Shown here in pieces: positions 6,281-7,431 of a stretch of 7,431 bases of DNA. The notes beneath the pieces were generated by a model. The model ran no database searches and was not told the DNA's origin. It was given only the letters and a program-made list of their open reading frames with translations. The translations under genes and the position numbers were made by a program. Source of the DNA: an uncultured Peptococcaceae bacterium (GTDB lineage: Bacteria > Bacillota > Desulfitobacteriia > Desulfitobacteriales > Syntrophobotulaceae); contig CALBJS010000102.1 of assembly GCA_937892995.1 (NCBI GenBank), forward strand, positions 1 to 7,431. The letters are read 5' to 3'. Within the stretch, counting starts at the first letter, position 1. The number at the start of each line of letters is the position of its first letter.

Positions 6281-6919
6281 CTAAAGTTTCTTCCAATCGG
6301 CTAAAAACTTTTCTATTCCGGCACTCGTTAAGGGATGTAGGGCAAGCTGTTTTAAAACTCCAAAAGGTATCGTAGCAAAATCAGCCCCTATCTTAGCTGC
6401 CTCCAGAACATGAACGGGATTACGGATACTAGCAGCAATGACCGCACAGTCCAGATCATGAACAGCAAAGACCTCACAGATATCGGATAAGAGATTTATC
6501 CCCACTTCACCGATATCATCCAGCCTTCCCAAAAAAGGGCTTACATAGGATGCCCCGGCTCTCGCTGCCAACAAAGCCTGAATAGGAGTAAATACCAAGG
6601 TGACATTAGTCCGAACTCCTTCTTGAGCAAGGATCTTCACAGCCCTTAGCCCTTCGGTGATCATCGGGATTTTCACGACGATGTTCGGATGAATGTTAGC
6701 CAACTGCCTAGCTTCAGTCAACATCCCCTCATAATCTAAAGCAATAACTTCCGCACTTATCGGTCCATCTACGATACCGACAATTTTGCGGATCAAAGTA
6801 TGGAAATCTTCCCCTTCTTTGGCCACTAAACTCGGATTAGTAGTAACGCCCGTAATCACACCCATTTCCCAGGCTCTAGAAATCTCTTCAAGGTTGGCAG
6901 AATCTAAGAAAAAACGCAT
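6281..6919 (-). CDS. tal: Short-type transaldolase (TalC/FSA family)
   Basis: This class I Schiff-base aldolase transfers a dihydroxyacetone unit between sugar phosphates in the non-oxidative pentose phosphate pathway. The ATG at 6919 has a textbook AGGAGG (6929-6934, spacer 9) and gives 212 residues, usual for the family. MRFFLDSAN (1-9, with D6), TTNPSL (26-31, with N28), the Schiff-base lysine K83 (VVKIPM), TNVTLVF (104-110) and SPFLGRLDD (127-135) are all seen. At two positions separating transaldolase from fructose-6-phosphate aldolase (FSA), it has E57 (FSA has Gln) and F129 (FSA has Tyr), so I call it transaldolase. It lies 158 bases after fba, as ywjH does near fbaA in Bacillus, though murA is missing from between tal and glpX here. 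Confidence 0.93.
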   Translation of the reverse strand: MRFFLDSANLEEISRAWEMGVITGVTTNPSLVAKEGEDFHTLIRKIVGIVDGPISAEVIALDYEGMLTEARQLANIHPNIVVKIPMITEGLRAVKILAQEGVRTNVTLVFTPIQALLAARAGASYVSPFLGRLDDIGEVGINLLSDICEVFAVHDLDCAVIAASIRNPVHVLEAAKIGADFATIPFGVLKQLALHPLTSAGIEKFLADWKKL

Positions 6920-7015
6920 ATTTTTTAACCTCCTTAGCATATCTAAACTTGATTCGTACTAGCTTTTAAAACAAAGCCCAATTAAGTCACTACATTTAAG
7001 GCAGCAACCTAGAGA

Positions 7016-7074
7016 TTCGGGACTTTTTCAGAGCCCCGAACCTAACTCCTGTTTAGAATACGCTTAGGCTCTGA
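7016..7074 (-). other. Two overlapping, mutually exclusive hairpins between fba and tal
   Basis: On the minus strand TCAGAGCC (7074-7067) can pair with GGCTCTGA (7035-7028), an 8-bp stem with a 31-base loop. TTCGGG (7040-7035) can instead pair with CCCGAA (7021-7016), 6 bp with a 13-base loop. Both use base 7035, and the shared strand makes them compete. They begin 3 bases after the fba stop codon. Neither stem is followed by a T-run, so this is not a standard terminator. It is the only structure I see in the fba-tal gap, along with the tal SD. Confidence 0.45.
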
Positions 7075-7077
7075 ATA

Positions 7078-7431
7078 TTATGCTTTACCACTGCTGCCAA
7101 AAATACGAATCTTTTCTCTGATAACTTGAATTGCTGCTTCTCTGGCCGGTCCAAGAACCTTTCTGGGGTCAATCTCCCTAGGGTTTTCCGCCAAAACCTT
7201 TCGGGCAGCTTCCGTAAAGGCTTCCCTAATATTTGTATCGATATTTACTTTAGCAACCCCTAAGGAAATAGCTTCCCGAATAGTATCATCGGGCACACCT
7301 GAAGAGCCGTGAAGAACTATAGGGGTTGATACCTTCTTGACAATTTCCTTTAGTCTTCCGATGTCAAGCTTGGGAATTCCTTTATACTGACCATGAGCGG
7401 TCCCTATAGCGATAGCCAGGGCATCCACCCC
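7078..7431 (-). CDS. fba: Class II fructose-bisphosphate aldolase, C-terminal part (runs off window)
   Basis: The enzyme is the zinc-dependent aldolase that reversibly splits fructose 1,6-bisphosphate into dihydroxyacetone phosphate and glyceraldehyde 3-phosphate. Only the last 117 residues are in the window; the family has about 285, so the start lies beyond 7431. The apparent GTG at 7428 is the Val of the conserved GVDALAIAIGTAHG stretch and not a start. Within this, the His of GTAHG and the His of VLHGSSGV are zinc ligands in the family. VNIDTNIREAF contributes to binding the substrate phosphate and is followed by a helical tail ending IFGSSGKA. It heads the fba-tal-glpX set. The name fbaA is used in Bacillus. 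Confidence 0.95.
   Translation of the reverse strand, partial: GVDALAIAIGTAHGQYKGIPKLDIGRLKEIVKKVSTPIVLHGSSGVPDDTIREAISLGVAKVNIDTNIREAFTEAARKVLAENPREIDPRKVLGPAREAAIQVIREKIRIFGSSGKA

Overview
The window is a stretch of core chromosome from a low-to-mid GC Gram-positive bacterium, most likely of the class Clostridia. A Desulfitobacterium/Desulfosporosinus-like relative is my guess from gene order and protein style. The evidence is strong Shine-Dalgarno (SD) sites of the AGGAGG type, use of GTG and TTG starts, class II aldolase beside a short transaldolase and a GlpX phosphatase, and a YqhQ-type DUF1385 membrane protein next to prfA. All genes lie on the minus strand, so transcription runs from high to low coordinates. 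I find no convincing plus-strand gene, tRNA, rRNA, mobile element or CRISPR array.

The upstream third (7431 down to 5165) is a sugar-phosphate block: the 3' part of a class II fructose-bisphosphate aldolase (fba), a short transaldolase (tal) and class II fructose-1,6-bisphosphatase (glpX). Together they link gluconeogenesis with the non-oxidative pentose phosphate pathway. glpX appears to have its own extended -10 promoter in the gap after tal. The fba-tal gap contains two overlapping, mutually exclusive hairpins of unknown role.

Next, from 5011 to 4811, comes rpmE (zinc-ribbon ribosomal protein L31) behind a good promoter and followed by hairpins, one of them a probable terminator. In Bacillus subtilis the comparable order is fba-tal-murA-glpX-rho-rpmE; here murA and rho are missing from their usual slots. 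After a roughly 200-base leader comes a DUF1385 membrane protein with a conserved His/Glu/Cys loop and no known function.

The lower half (3580 down to 1) is a translation block: prfA (release factor 1), prmC (which methylates the release factor's GGQ glutamine) and sua5/ywlC (threonylcarbamoyl-AMP synthase for tRNA t6A). It is followed by the start of mntP (manganese efflux), cut by the window edge. prfA and prmC are tightly coupled: the weak SD of prmC overlaps the prfA stop codon.

Most of this is ordinary core genome, and I do not see a clear new system. The best leads are the DUF1385 protein with an HxxEH motif and several small inverted or direct repeats at promoters and leaders.
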